DNA from: Bacterioplanes sanyensis
GTDB taxonomy: Bacteria > Pseudomonadota > Gammaproteobacteria > Pseudomonadales > Oceanobacteraceae
Length of the DNA stretch: 64,000 nucleotides
NCBI RefSeq assembly: GCF_014652515.1
Contig: NZ_BMYY01000006.1
Span: 1 to 64,000 of the forward strand
Direction of reading: 5' to 3'
The translations under genes were made by a program, and so were the position numbers. Below the pieces are notes generated by a model. It was given only the letters and a program-made list of their open reading frames with translations, was not told where the DNA came from and did no database searches. Numbering within the stretch: position 1 is the first letter of the stretch; each line of letters starts with the position of its first letter. Shown in pieces: positions 50,319-59,393 of this stretch.

Positions 50319-53318
50319 ATGAACATAAACCGCATAATGCATTACTGTTTTGGGCTCGGTGTCGGCTTGCTGCTGACTCAACAGGCCGGTGCATTTTCCC
50401 AACCGCCGCCTGCAGAAGTGCCCGTTGAGCAGCGACAAGATGCCGAACAAGCCGTGCATGAACTGGCGCAAGGGTGCTACGCCATACAGTCGCCAGCCAA
50501 TGGCAAGTTTATCAATCGCTATCACAAAGGCGGTGCTATAGATGATGGCTTAGGTTGGCAGGTCAAGGCGACCAGCTTAGAGCAGGCGGCCAGCTTCTAC
50601 TTTAAGCCAACCTCCTTCTTTCACTTTATGCTAACGGATAAAGACGGGCGCTATTTAGCCACTCACTTGCCCAATGAGATTTCTGCCGGGCGCTATGCCG
50701 GTGAGTTCGCAGAATTTAAGGTGACGGCACACCCGCAAACGGATGGCGGCTTCTTCTACAGCTTTTATGGCCCCAAACTGGCTAAGGTGATTCGTCACAA
50801 TTATGGCAGTACCGGCCATTATCGAGAGGGGGGTGTGTATGTCATTGATCTGTTGAATCCAAACAATAGTGGCAGTGAAAGTCAGTTTCGACTGGTGCAA
50901 AAAAGCGATTGCACGCCTTTTCCCGAAGCACAAGTCAACGTCAGCGGCGACTTGAATGCCTTAAAGGGCGATGTTGAGCTGCCGGTGCGAGGCAGCATCG
51001 ACCTGCATACGCACATTACATCGTATGAATTTATGGGCGGTAAGTTTTTACACGGCGAGCCGTTTCACCGCTGGGGCATTGAAACTGCGTTACGAGACAG
51101 CAAAGAAATTCATGGCCCCAATGGCTCTTTGGATATTATCGGTAACTTGATGGGTTATGACGATGTGAACCATCGCTATGATACGCGCGGCTGGCCCGAT
51201 TTTCCTTTTTGGCCTAATCGGCAGCAAGTATCTCACATGCAGTATTACTACAAGTGGATTGAACGCGCTCATCGCGGTGGTGTGCGCATGATGGTGACGC
51301 ACTTGGTTGAAAATGAAGTGCTGTGCAATGTGCAAAAAACCGTGAATCCAGCGAGCTGGATCAACCCCAACAACTGCAACACCATGGCCAGTATTCACTT
51401 GCAGATCCGCCGCTTAAAAGAAATGCAGGATTACATCGACGCCCAACAGGGTGGCCCAGGTAAGGGGTTTTTCCGCCTGGTTACTTCACCGCAGCAAGCA
51501 AGAGAGGTGATCGCCGATGGCAAAATGGCCATTTTGATGGGCATAGAAGCGTCAGAATTGTTTAACTGTGGCCTCAAGGACAGCTGTAGCAAAGAAAGCA
51601 TTGAGCGCCAATTGATGGAAGTGTATGACGCGGGCGTGCGTGTGATGTACCCAGTTCATCGATTTGATAATCAACTAGGGGCGGCGCGGCAAGAAGATGG
51701 CTTTATTAACGTGGGCCAGTGGCTGTCGAGCGGTCGTTTCTTTGCAACCGAAGAATGCGATGACGAAACTCGCGGGCAGCGCTTTACCAGTGGCTTTCCG
51801 CTGTTGAGCGATGTGCCTGTCATTGGTGATATTTTAAAAGGCATTGGTCTTAGTCCGGAATATGACGAAAGCCGGCTACATTGCAACCGCCACGGTTTAA
51901 CCTCGTTGGGTGAATACTTGGTGGAGCGCATGATGGATTTGGGCATGATCATTGAGCTCGACCACACCTCCACACGTACAGGTCGTGCGATTATGGATTT
52001 GCTTGAGGCGCGCCAATACCACGGTGTGGTCAGCGGTCATAGCCATTTAAATCGCAAGCCCGATGGCTCTGCTCATGAGCTGCATCATCGCATTGCACGT
52101 GCCGGTGGCATGTTGGCACCTTATAACAGTGCCTCCAGTAATTTGGAGTGGAGCATTGGTGAATTTATCGACTTAAAATCATCCACCGGCCACTGGGTAG
52201 GGGTGCCTTTTTCTACCGACATGGGCGGCATTGGCTCCCAAGCTTGGCCGCGTGATGACGTGGATAGCAACCCACTGCAATATCCGTTTATAACAGAGTT
52301 TGGTCAAACCATTGAGCGCCAGCAAACGGGTAACCGGGTATTTGATCTTAATCAGGACGGTTTGGCGCACTTTGGTTTGGTCGCCGATCATATCCAGGAC
52401 ATTCGAGAAAATACCAGCACTCGTATTTATGAAGCGGTGATGAATTCGGCCGAGGCTTACCTGCAAATGTGGGAAAACGCCATCGCCAACGGCTCGCCCA
52501 AGTATGCTGGTGCTGCCGGAACGTATGTTTCCATTGTCGATCGCAATTCAGGGCGCTGCATGGACATTCCCGGCAACGACGACAACCTCAATAATGGCGT
52601 GAGTGTGCAGCTCTGGGATTGCCAGCTGACCTCACAGGATCAAAAGTGGCGTTACGATCGAGAGGCCGGCATGTTTCGCAATAAAGCCAACCCAGAAAAG
52701 TGCCTCGATAACCGTGGCCAAGCCCATGATAATGGCGAGATCGTTATTTGGGATTGTATCGATTCGGATAATTTACGCTGGGATTATCAGGGCAATAAAC
52801 TCGCCAGCCGTCACAACTCGAACATCGTTGCCGATGCCTATGGCACAGCTAACGGCGCAAACGTCGGCCAGTGGACGTACCACGGTGGCAGCAATCAACA
52901 GTGGGAGTTGCGCGTCACTGAGCCGCGCAATGCTTGGGTGCAATACCGTAGCGAAGCCACTGGCCAATGCATTACCGCGCAAGGCGATCACGTCGATGCC
53001 GTGGTCAGTATGGCGGCTTGTGATGGCAGCGATGCGCAGCAGTGGCGCTTCGACAGTGGTACCGGGCTTATGATTAATGGCCAGGCTGGCGAGCTGTGCC
53101 TGAGCATTCCCAATGGCATGATTTACGATCATACGCCGCTGCAACTTGAGCACTGCAACGCCAATGCAGATCATCAACGCTTTAGCTACGCCGGTAATAT
53201 GTTGCGTGCTCAACTCGATGCCAATCAGGTTCTGGATGTGGCGGGCGGCGGCAGTCAACTGATTATGTTTAGCGCCCATGGCAAGGCCAATCAGCGTTGG
53301 CATGGCACCTTGCATTGA
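50319..53318 (+). CDS. Large secreted membrane-dipeptidase (M19)-like amidohydrolase with two ricin-B lectin domains
   Basis: 999 residues. Residues 1-26 are a signal peptide (GLLLTQQAGA). Residues 30-200 form a domain of uncertain type with beta-trefoil-like features (YAIQSPANGKFINRYH, DGRYLATHLP). From about 225 to 725 is an amidohydrolase barrel: SIDLHTHITS (His230 and His232 as metal ligands), MVTHLVENE, LMGIEASELF, IELDHTSTRTG (Asp548-His549), VVSGHSHLN (His574, His576) and VPFSTDMGG. The order fits the M19 renal-dipeptidase-like group more than other families. Residues 730-998 hold two ricin-B trefoils with six QxW-type motifs (DQKWRY, NLRWDY, NQQWEL, AQQWRF, HQRFSY, NQRWHG). Probably a secreted, carbohydrate-targeted hydrolase; substrate unknown. 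Confidence 0.8.
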   Translation: MNINRIMHYCFGLGVGLLLTQQAGAFSQPPPAEVPVEQRQDAEQAVHELAQGCYAIQSPANGKFINRYHKGGAIDDGLGWQVKATSLEQAASFYFKPTSFFHFMLTDKDGRYLATHLPNEISAGRYAGEFAEFKVTAHPQTDGGFFYSFYGPKLAKVIRHNYGSTGHYREGGVYVIDLLNPNNSGSESQFRLVQKSDCTPFPEAQVNVSGDLNALKGDVELPVRGSIDLHTHITSYEFMGGKFLHGEPFHRWGIETALRDSKEIHGPNGSLDIIGNLMGYDDVNHRYDTRGWPDFPFWPNRQQVSHMQYYYKWIERAHRGGVRMMVTHLVENEVLCNVQKTVNPASWINPNNCNTMASIHLQIRRLKEMQDYIDAQQGGPGKGFFRLVTSPQQAREVIADGKMAILMGIEASELFNCGLKDSCSKESIERQLMEVYDAGVRVMYPVHRFDNQLGAARQEDGFINVGQWLSSGRFFATEECDDETRGQRFTSGFPLLSDVPVIGDILKGIGLSPEYDESRLHCNRHGLTSLGEYLVERMMDLGMIIELDHTSTRTGRAIMDLLEARQYHGVVSGHSHLNRKPDGSAHELHHRIARAGGMLAPYNSASSNLEWSIGEFIDLKSSTGHWVGVPFSTDMGGIGSQAWPRDDVDSNPLQYPFITEFGQTIERQQTGNRVFDLNQDGLAHFGLVADHIQDIRENTSTRIYEAVMNSAEAYLQMWENAIANGSPKYAGAAGTYVSIVDRNSGRCMDIPGNDDNLNNGVSVQLWDCQLTSQDQKWRYDREAGMFRNKANPEKCLDNRGQAHDNGEIVIWDCIDSDNLRWDYQGNKLASRHNSNIVADAYGTANGANVGQWTYHGGSNQQWELRVTEPRNAWVQYRSEATGQCITAQGDHVDAVVSMAACDGSDAQQWRFDSGTGLMINGQAGELCLSIPNGMIYDHTPLQLEHCNANADHQRFSYAGNMLRAQLDANQVLDVAGGGSQLIMFSAHGKANQRWHGTLH

Positions 53319-53326
53319 TGCAGTTG

Positions 53327-53355
53327 GGTGGAGCTTTGGCTCCACCTTGTCGTTT
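53327..53355. terminator. Terminator between convergent genes
   Basis: GGTGGAGC and GCTCCACC around a TTTG loop, followed on the plus strand by TTGTCGTTTTTACT. Ends the amidohydrolase-lectin gene. Confidence 0.8.
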
Positions 53356-54258
53356 TTACTGCTGCAATAAAAATCGACGCGCATCCTTGGCGCTTTGCTG
53401 TGGCAGTTCTTCCATCGGCAGGTGGCCGCAATCGCTGTAGCGCAGCACCTCGGCTTGCGGCAGAGCGAGTTGAAACTTCGCCACGTGCGATGGCGGTATC
53501 CACTCATCTTGCTCGCCCCACATGACGCAGACGGGCGCTGATACCTGTTGGAGTTGCTTGTGATTAAAGCCGCCGCGATTGCGCACAAAAGCCAGTACAT
53601 TGGCCGCTGCACTGCGATTGCCGCTGCGCATTAATAATTCAAAATAGCGCTCGGCCACGACGTGTTGTAAGCGCTCAGGCTGGGCATAGGTGCTGCGCAC
53701 AATGGCGCGCACCATCATACGTGGCAGCGCAAGGTGCGAGCTGACCCAGCCCATCAGCGGCAGGCCCATAAAAATAAGAATCGGGGGTGGCACAAAGAAA
53801 AAACCAGCGCTATCCAGCAAAATGATCTTATCGACACGCTGTGGAAAGCGCGCGGCAAACTCCCATGCCATCCAGCCTCCCAGTGAGTTGCCCGCCACAT
53901 GACAGCGTTCAATGTTGAGTGCATCGAGAAACTGGCCAATAAAGTCACTGTATAGGTGCTCGCGCATGCCCTGCGGGTGGGGGCCGGTGAGACCAAAGTT
54001 AGGGCAGTCAATACTAATAACGCGAAAGTCTGGTTTCAGCTCATCGCTCCAGCCTTCCCACGTGTGGCAAGAGGAGAAAATACCGTGCAAGCACAGCAAC
54101 ACCGGGCCGCTGCCAACATCACGGTAATGCACCTGCATGCCGTCGATATCCACGTAGCGTGATTCAGGGTATTCATGGCGCTCACGCAGTTGCTGTAGCG
54201 GAATAGACCCCGGTTCTTGCCAAAAATCCATCCATTGTGTCCACAGGCTTGACCACAT
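53356..54258 (-). CDS. Alpha/beta fold hydrolase
   Basis: 300 residues from ATG 54258, chosen because GGAGGG ends three bases upstream; the open frame starts 50 codons earlier without support. Seen: VLLCLHGIFSSCHTWEGW, DCPNFGLTG, nucleophile elbow HVAGNSLGGWMAWEFA (G-N-S-L-G-G), acid in VMWGEQDEWIPPS and His in RYSDCGHLPMEELP. Typical of the meta-cleavage-product hydrolase/haloalkane dehalogenase group. The N-terminal WTQWMDFWQEPGSIPL could bind membranes. Substrate unknown. Divergent from qmcA. Confidence 0.88.
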   Translation of the reverse strand: MWSSLWTQWMDFWQEPGSIPLQQLRERHEYPESRYVDIDGMQVHYRDVGSGPVLLCLHGIFSSCHTWEGWSDELKPDFRVISIDCPNFGLTGPHPQGMREHLYSDFIGQFLDALNIERCHVAGNSLGGWMAWEFAARFPQRVDKIILLDSAGFFFVPPPILIFMGLPLMGWVSSHLALPRMMVRAIVRSTYAQPERLQHVVAERYFELLMRSGNRSAAANVLAFVRNRGGFNHKQLQQVSAPVCVMWGEQDEWIPPSHVAKFQLALPQAEVLRYSDCGHLPMEELPQQSAKDARRFLLQQ

Positions 54259-54360
54259 ACTCCCTCCGTTTTGCTCATTACTGGCTGCCATGAGTGACCA
54301 TAGCATGGCAGCGGCGACTGCAAAGGTAGGATTCCGCCAACCTCGGAACCGTCTAGTGCC

Positions 54361-54381
54361 TGCAGAGCTGTGCAGAATTAT
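54361..54381 (-). repeat. Inverted-repeat element remnant (copy E)
   Basis: TGCAGAGCTGTGCAGAATTAT matches the inner part of the element's left end (reverse complement of ATAATTTTGCACAGCTCTGC) at nearly every base, but the outermost bases are lost. It lies in the divergent promoter region of the hydrolase and qmcA. Confidence 0.5.
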
Positions 54382-54431
54382 CCCAACTTCGTGATAAGCT
54401 TTGATCAACCATTTAGAAGGAACCTACGCCC

Positions 54432-55406
54432 ATGGAATCATTGTTGAATCTGATTTTCTCTATCGAGCTGGTGGCTCTGATATTTGTCTTGGTGTTGCTC
54501 AAATCCAGCATCAAGTTTGTGCCGCAAAACCGTGCATGGCTGGTGGAGCGTTTTGGTAAGTATCAATCCACCAAAGAAGCGGGCATTAACTTTATTGTGC
54601 CCTTTATCGACCGCATTGCCGCCGACCGTAGCCTGAAAGAGCAAGCGGTGGATGTGCCCAGCCAGTCAGCCATTACCAAAGACAACATTACCCTCTCTGT
54701 AGACGGCGTGTTGTATTTTCGTGTATTGGACCCCTACAAGGCCACTTACGGTGTCGATGATTATGTTTTCGCCGTTACCCAGCTAGCACAAACCACCATG
54801 CGCTCTGAGCTGGGTAAAATGGAGCTGGATAAAACCTTCGAAGAGCGCAACCAGCTGAACGCCAGCATTGTTGCCTCGATCAACGAAGCGGCAGAACCCT
54901 GGGGCATTCAGGTATTGCGCTATGAAATTAAAGACATCGTGCCGCCCAAATCGGTGATGGACGCAATGGAAGCACAAATGAAAGCCGAGCGAGTCAAGCG
55001 CGCCCAAATTCTGGAATCCGAAGGTGATCGCCAAGCAGCCATCAACGTGGCTGAGGGTAAAAAACAGGCTCAGGTATTAGCCGCTGAAGCCGACCGTGCT
55101 GAGCAAATTTTACAAGCAGAGGGTGAGGCCAAAGCGATTATCGCTGTCGCCGAGGCGCAAGCCGACGCCCTGCGCAAAGTCGGTGAAGCCGCCGACACGG
55201 AAAAAGGCCAAAAAGCCATTCAGCTCGACTTGGCGACCAAAGCAATCGAAGCCAAAGCGGCCATTGCCCGAGAATCCTCTGTGGTCTTGTTGCCAGAGCA
55301 AAGCAACGATGCCAGTCAACTGGTCGCAACGGCCATGAGCATTGTCAATAGAATTAATCATCAGCAGCGGCCTCAAGGAACATCGCCTAACGGAGATAAT
55401 GCATGA
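54432..55406 (+). CDS. qmcA: SPFH/stomatin-like membrane protein QmcA
   Basis: 324 residues. An N-terminal hydrophobic helix (LLNLIFSIELVALIFVLVLLK) anchors it to the inner membrane. The SPFH domain follows: FVPQNRAWLVERFGKYQSTKEAGINFIVPFIDRIA, SVDGVLYFRVLDPYKATYGVDDY, TTMRSELGKMELDKTFEERNQLNASIV and EPWGIQVLRYEIKDIVPPKSVMDAMEAQMKAER, then a long Ala/Glu coiled coil (residues 190-290). Members form oligomeric membrane microdomain cages and interact with FtsH or NfeD-type partners. The stop overlaps nfeD by four bases (ATGA), the usual qmcA-nfeD pair. Confidence 0.95.
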   Translation: MESLLNLIFSIELVALIFVLVLLKSSIKFVPQNRAWLVERFGKYQSTKEAGINFIVPFIDRIAADRSLKEQAVDVPSQSAITKDNITLSVDGVLYFRVLDPYKATYGVDDYVFAVTQLAQTTMRSELGKMELDKTFEERNQLNASIVASINEAAEPWGIQVLRYEIKDIVPPKSVMDAMEAQMKAERVKRAQILESEGDRQAAINVAEGKKQAQVLAAEADRAEQILQAEGEAKAIIAVAEAQADALRKVGEAADTEKGQKAIQLDLATKAIEAKAAIARESSVVLLPEQSNDASQLVATAMSIVNRINHQQRPQGTSPNGDNA

Positions 55407-55864
55407 TTAACTGGCTATTGCAGCACTTACCGGAAGGCCTAATGGTCCTAGGGCTAGCAGCCTTGATTACTGAAGTAGTGATGTTAGGTTTTGCCACCTT
55501 TATATTGCTGTTTTTCGGTTTGTCGTTGCTCATAACCGGTTTTTTAATGCAGTTGGGCGTGCTGCCGGCCGATTGGGTCACCGCGCTGTGGAGTAACGTC
55601 TTGCTCACCTCACTGCTGGGGGTGGCGTTATGGAAACCGCTACGGCGGCTACAGAATAAAACGGATACTAAGCCGGTTCGCAACGACTTTGCCGAGCAAA
55701 GTTTTATTCTGGAACAAGACGTAGACCAGCGTGGACTGACTACACATAAGTACTCCGGTGTGAAATGGAAATTAAAAAGCCAGCAGCCCATCGCAGCCGG
55801 AACCTTGGTAAAAGTGGTGCGCACAGAAGTGGGGGTGCTTTGGGTTGAAGTTTGCGAGAACTGA
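55403..55864 (+). CDS. NfeD family protein
   Basis: 153 residues, partner of QmcA. Three hydrophobic segments (LMVLGLAALITEVVMLGFATFILLFFGLSLLITGFL and WVTALWSNVLLTSLLGVALW) followed by a C-terminal OB-fold (HKYSGVKWKLKSQQPIAAGTLVKVVRTEVGVLWVE). This is the short NfeD form (YbbK/YbbL-like) without the serine protease domain. The pair is thought to act in membrane organisation or quality control. Translationally coupled to qmcA. Confidence 0.9.
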   Translation: MINWLLQHLPEGLMVLGLAALITEVVMLGFATFILLFFGLSLLITGFLMQLGVLPADWVTALWSNVLLTSLLGVALWKPLRRLQNKTDTKPVRNDFAEQSFILEQDVDQRGLTTHKYSGVKWKLKSQQPIAAGTLVKVVRTEVGVLWVEVCEN

Positions 55865-55980
55865 ATAGTCTTTGAATTATCATGCGCCTTTCCATCGCCT
55901 TGCTGCGCCTTTTCATCGCCTTGCTGTGATGGGGACCTTAATGTGGATCGGCGCTCCCATCTTTTATTGCTGAGCTTGTC

Positions 55981-56883
55981 ATGCAATTAGATTTTCGGGT
56001 TTTCGAACCCCAATCACTGGTCGACTTTTTGGCCCCGAGGCTACCGCGCGACAGCGAGCCGCTGACCACACTCTTGACTCAAGGTCGAGTTCACATAAAC
56101 CAACACCGAGCACAGTGCATAAGAACCAGTGTCTACCCCAGTGATACCGTATGGCTGGATCTGCCTGATCATTGGGAGGCCGAAGTCGACTGTAACTGGC
56201 GCATAGTTTGGCAAAATCACGAATTTCTCGTGGTGGATAAACCGCCAGGTTTGCCCGTAAGCCGAACCACGCGCAATCTATTTTATACCCTGGTTTCTCT
56301 AGTGCGCCGACAAAGCCCGTGGCACGAGGCGCATTTAATGCACCGGCTGGATGCCGAAACCAGCGGTTTAATACTGCTGGCAAAAAACAGTCACGTCGAT
56401 AAAAAATGGAAAAAGAAAGCCAGCCGCTTAATGGCAGAAAAAGAATACCTAGCCTGGGTATTTGGCCAGCCCAGCTGGCAGTATTATGACTTAGAGTGCA
56501 CCATCAGCGAGCGCAGTGACAGTGCCATTCGCAATCGCATGTATGTGTGCGAATCAGACACCCTCGCATACACCAAGCCACAGCTAAGCCGAACTGAATT
56601 TACTCTGGTTAAAACACAGGGTGAATACAGTTTAATGCGCTGTCGGCTACACAGCGGACGCAAACATCAAATTCGCTGTCATTTGGCGCACCTTGGCCAC
56701 CCGATAGTGGGTGACAAAATTTACGCATTTGACGGCGAGTATTATCTAAAGCGTCTACAACAGCCATTAACAGCAAAAGACTATCAAATATTGGGCGCTG
56801 AATTTCAACAGCTGCAAGCCGTGCGTTTAATGCTGCAGATGTATGGCAAGAGCTTTGAGGTCGAGCTGCCTGTTGAGGCGTGA
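55981..56883 (+). CDS. RluA family pseudouridine synthase
   Basis: 300 residues. N-terminal S4-like fold (FLAPRLPRDSEPLTTLLTQGRVHINQHRAQ...DTVWLDLP), then catalytic motif EAHLMHRLDAETSGLILLAKNSH with Asp in HRLDxETSG, and the C-terminal TEFTLVKTQGEYSLMRCRLHSGRKHQIRCHLAHLGHPIVGDKIY. This belongs to the RluA/RluC/RluD group acting on 23S rRNA or tRNA uridines. The LARGE S4 part is reduced, so the exact target site is unclear. Single gene. Confidence 0.93.
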   Translation: MQLDFRVFEPQSLVDFLAPRLPRDSEPLTTLLTQGRVHINQHRAQCIRTSVYPSDTVWLDLPDHWEAEVDCNWRIVWQNHEFLVVDKPPGLPVSRTTRNLFYTLVSLVRRQSPWHEAHLMHRLDAETSGLILLAKNSHVDKKWKKKASRLMAEKEYLAWVFGQPSWQYYDLECTISERSDSAIRNRMYVCESDTLAYTKPQLSRTEFTLVKTQGEYSLMRCRLHSGRKHQIRCHLAHLGHPIVGDKIYAFDGEYYLKRLQQPLTAKDYQILGAEFQQLQAVRLMLQMYGKSFEVELPVEA

Positions 56884-56964
56884 CAGAAATGCGCCATGCA
56901 TCAGTTGATATTGAGGAATACTGATGCTTCAATCCGCAGCCATCTTTTTAAGAGGACGAAAAGG

Positions 56965-58071
56965 ATGACCAAAGTTCTGCATCGCTCAAAAGCCCTGTTC
57001 ATTGTCATGGCTTTATTCCTGGCCAGTAGCCTGATCAATGCCGCTGGAGATCCAGCACTGGCTGGGTTATATGAATTTCCGCAAGCTGAATCCAGCTGGG
57101 GCGCCAAGCTGAATCCCAATAATGATTTCCCTGATGATGGCTATATGGGTTATTTCTTTAATACGAATAGCCCAGAGATCTTAGTGCATAAGGAGCTATC
57201 CAGCTCGTTGGGGATTAACTACGCTTGGAGTGATTTCCATAATATCAAGTCTGAAGACTTTGGAGCCTATTGGGCTGGCAGCATAGTGATGCCAGAGGCA
57301 GGTGAAAGGGTCGTTTCTGCCAGTCTTAGCTGGGCCAAAATACGCATCATCATTGATGATCATTTGATTTACGAAGGTGACAGCGATACTGAAATAAAGC
57401 TACAGCTGGATAAAGGCCGCCATACGATAGAGGTTGAGTACATTAATAACTGGCATACCACAGATGTGATGGTGCGTGTGCAGGAGCCAGTACAACTGCT
57501 GACTCGCAGCCAAGTAAAAGCAGAACTAGAGCGTACCAGCGAGCCTCATCAGCTTTATTATGTTGGTGCCTATGAAAGCGATGCGCAAGATGGTGTTGTA
57601 CAGCTTAACCTACGCCCAGCCAAGCAACCGATGGTGCTCTTCTTGGGTTCTTACAACCCAATCCAGTGGCACATCAATAATCCCCACAATAATGCTATTA
57701 AAGCGATTGTGTATTCGTCCTATAAGCCTGGCGCAGTGGTGACGGGAGACATAGATACTAATACCCGCCTAATGGCACTCGACGATGGCTTTCGCGCTCA
57801 TGAATTGGTTAAAAAGTGTTCGTGTAGTGGTAGCCACTTTCACTGCAGTGGTAAAGACTTCGGTCGTACACTTAAACAGTTAGAGAACATAGGCGGTGGA
57901 AAGCTAGTGGGCTTTTCAGGTGACTACAGCCCTATAGCTTTGCCTGTGCCGCAGACCTTAATGAATGATGCTACGCGAAACATGATGGCTGCCAATCGCC
58001 GGGAAGTGAATGAGCAGCGTAAACGCTGTAGTAAGAATATAAATCCCGACTTTGATAGTATGTTTGACTAA
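56965..58071 (+). CDS. Secreted protein with PA14-like region, unknown function
   Basis: 368 residues from ATG 56965 (AAGAGG nine bases upstream), with a signal peptide KALFIVMALFLASSLINAAG. Residues about 95-170 read like a PA14-type beta-barrel: FGAYWAGSIVMPEAGERVVSASL, ASLSWAKIRIIIDDHLIYEG, LQLDKGRHTIEVEYINNW. The later part has Ile/Tyr-rich beta sequence and a Cys/His cluster KKCSCSGSHFHCSGKD that might bind metal. Sequence is slightly more AT-rich than the surrounding core genes. No known family was recognised; PA14 assignment is tentative. Possible cotranscription with the next gene (38 bp apart). Confidence 0.55.
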   Translation: MTKVLHRSKALFIVMALFLASSLINAAGDPALAGLYEFPQAESSWGAKLNPNNDFPDDGYMGYFFNTNSPEILVHKELSSSLGINYAWSDFHNIKSEDFGAYWAGSIVMPEAGERVVSASLSWAKIRIIIDDHLIYEGDSDTEIKLQLDKGRHTIEVEYINNWHTTDVMVRVQEPVQLLTRSQVKAELERTSEPHQLYYVGAYESDAQDGVVQLNLRPAKQPMVLFLGSYNPIQWHINNPHNNAIKAIVYSSYKPGAVVTGDIDTNTRLMALDDGFRAHELVKKCSCSGSHFHCSGKDFGRTLKQLENIGGGKLVGFSGDYSPIALPVPQTLMNDATRNMMAANRREVNEQRKRCSKNINPDFDSMFD

Positions 58072-58109
58072 CACTTAACCCGGAGCTGAGCTCCGGTAAA
58101 AGGCAGATT

Positions 58110-58643
58110 ATGGAAGCTATCAATACCAAGCTGATCAACTATTATCCTCATTTAAAGCAGCTTAAGCTGACCAAGCCCAATACCCTTAGCCATTTGATAG
58201 TTTTCGCTATATTGATGCTTCTCACGGCTGTTCTAGCTGGCTTGGTGGTTTACTGGAATGGTTACTTATTCAGTGGGCTAGGGGTTTCGATATTCATTTT
58301 GGTGCTGTCTTTTCGTTACCTAATGTCGGCATTTCGTGTCAAACATACTTTTTTTGATTTTGGTTTAGGTAAGCTGGTTATTACCGATTTAATAGGACGT
58401 AGATCTGTCTATAAGCTAAAGAAGAGACAGGTATCGGCGAAAATGCTTGAAAGAACTATCCATGATCGTTGTTTTGTTTATGTCGTCTTGGATATGGATG
58501 GTGATAGTTTCGTTATTCTAGAGACCGTTAAAGGAGGGGAGGATGGCTTCGAAAGAGTCGTCGAGCTAATTAATAGCTCAGCGGGAGAAAACGAAAAGCC
58601 AACACCGGCTGAAGCACTTGAGAGGGATTACGATCTTGTGTAG
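58110..58643 (+). CDS. Hypothetical membrane protein
   Basis: 177 residues. Two hydrophobic segments (LSHLIVFAILMLLTAVLAGLVVYW and LFSGLGVSIFILVLSF) lie near residues 27-75, followed by a soluble beta-rich C-terminal part of about 100 residues (KHTFFDFGLGKLVITDLIGRRSVYKLKKRQVSA). The layout recalls small bPH2/YdbT-like membrane proteins but no motif is decisive. Lies 38 bp after the PA14-like gene and may act with it. Confidence 0.55.
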   Translation: MEAINTKLINYYPHLKQLKLTKPNTLSHLIVFAILMLLTAVLAGLVVYWNGYLFSGLGVSIFILVLSFRYLMSAFRVKHTFFDFGLGKLVITDLIGRRSVYKLKKRQVSAKMLERTIHDRCFVYVVLDMDGDSFVILETVKGGEDGFERVVELINSSAGENEKPTPAEALERDYDLV

Positions 58644-58671
58644 ATAATGCTGCGTATGGGTTTGCATGAAT

Positions 58672-58716
58672 AGCCGCTGACATTCTATCTAAGCACCCGT
58701 ATCATAGCGGCTTTTT
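58672..58716 (+). terminator. Terminator-like hairpin after the membrane-protein gene
   Basis: AGCCGCT and AGCGGCT enclose a 27-base loop and are followed by a short T-run. The long loop makes it weaker than the others. Confidence 0.45.
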
Positions 58717-58732
58717 GTGTGAGCAGTATCCT

Positions 58733-59389
58733 ATGAGTCTGAGTCAGCGCTTTAATCATATTATTGATGCCGTTTGCGATGGCAATAAGGCGCAGTTTGC
58801 CCGCTTAACGGGTAAGTCTCCCAGTCATGTTTATAAGATTTGCCGTGGCCAGTCGCGTCCTTCTATGCAGTATTTGCAAACAATCTACGAGCAATTGAAT
58901 GTTGATATAACTTGGTTGCTTACCGGCGATCAGGCGGATCGCATACAGAAACTGGCTCCAGCGGACAGTGCCAATGACTTGGTGTATGCGCCGGTGCTGG
59001 ATGTGCAGGCCAGTGCGGGCTTTGGCGCCAGCGGTTTTAGTGAAGAGCTGGAGCAGCAGTTTGTGCTCGATCGCCAATGGCTGAACCAAACATTGCGTGT
59101 TTCAAGCGATCGACTGTTTTTTATTTATGTCAGTGGCGACTCTATGTTACCAACGCTGGAAGATGGCGACATGATTTTGGTGGACCCGGCTCAGCAGCAA
59201 TTCCAAAATAACGGCATTTATGCACTGAGCCATGCCGATGGTTTGATGACCAAGCGGCTGCAGCGCCAAGGTTCAGCGATTCAGGTGATAAGCGATAACG
59301 CCAGTTACCCCAGCTGGACGCTGAATACCGAAGATGAACAGGTGCAAATCGTGGGTCGAGTTGTCTGGTGCAGTCGGCGGGTAAGGTGA
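58733..59389 (+). CDS. CI/LexA-like transcriptional repressor (HTH plus S24 peptidase)
   Basis: 218 residues from ATG 58733 (MSLSQRFNHIIDAV); ATGs just upstream lack support. Residues 5-65 are an HTH_3-type helix-turn-helix (KAQFARLTGKSPSHVYKICRGQSRPSMQYLQTIYEQLNVDITWLLTG). Residues 85-218 are an S24/S26 signal-peptidase-like domain with Ser in VSGDSMLPTLEDGDMILV and Lys in GLMTKRLQRQ, and an ALA/GLY cleavage region near QASAGFGASGF. SOS-linked self-cleavage as in CI and RulR-like regulators is expected. No phage genes are in the window, so it is an orphan repressor. Confidence 0.88.
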   Translation: MSLSQRFNHIIDAVCDGNKAQFARLTGKSPSHVYKICRGQSRPSMQYLQTIYEQLNVDITWLLTGDQADRIQKLAPADSANDLVYAPVLDVQASAGFGASGFSEELEQQFVLDRQWLNQTLRVSSDRLFFIYVSGDSMLPTLEDGDMILVDPAQQQFQNNGIYALSHADGLMTKRLQRQGSAIQVISDNASYPSWTLNTEDEQVQIVGRVVWCSRRVR

Positions 59390-59393
59390 TTGG

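Noticed and set aside
58733-59389. Prophage indicated by the S24 repressor
   Set aside because: No integrase, structural or lysis genes on either side.
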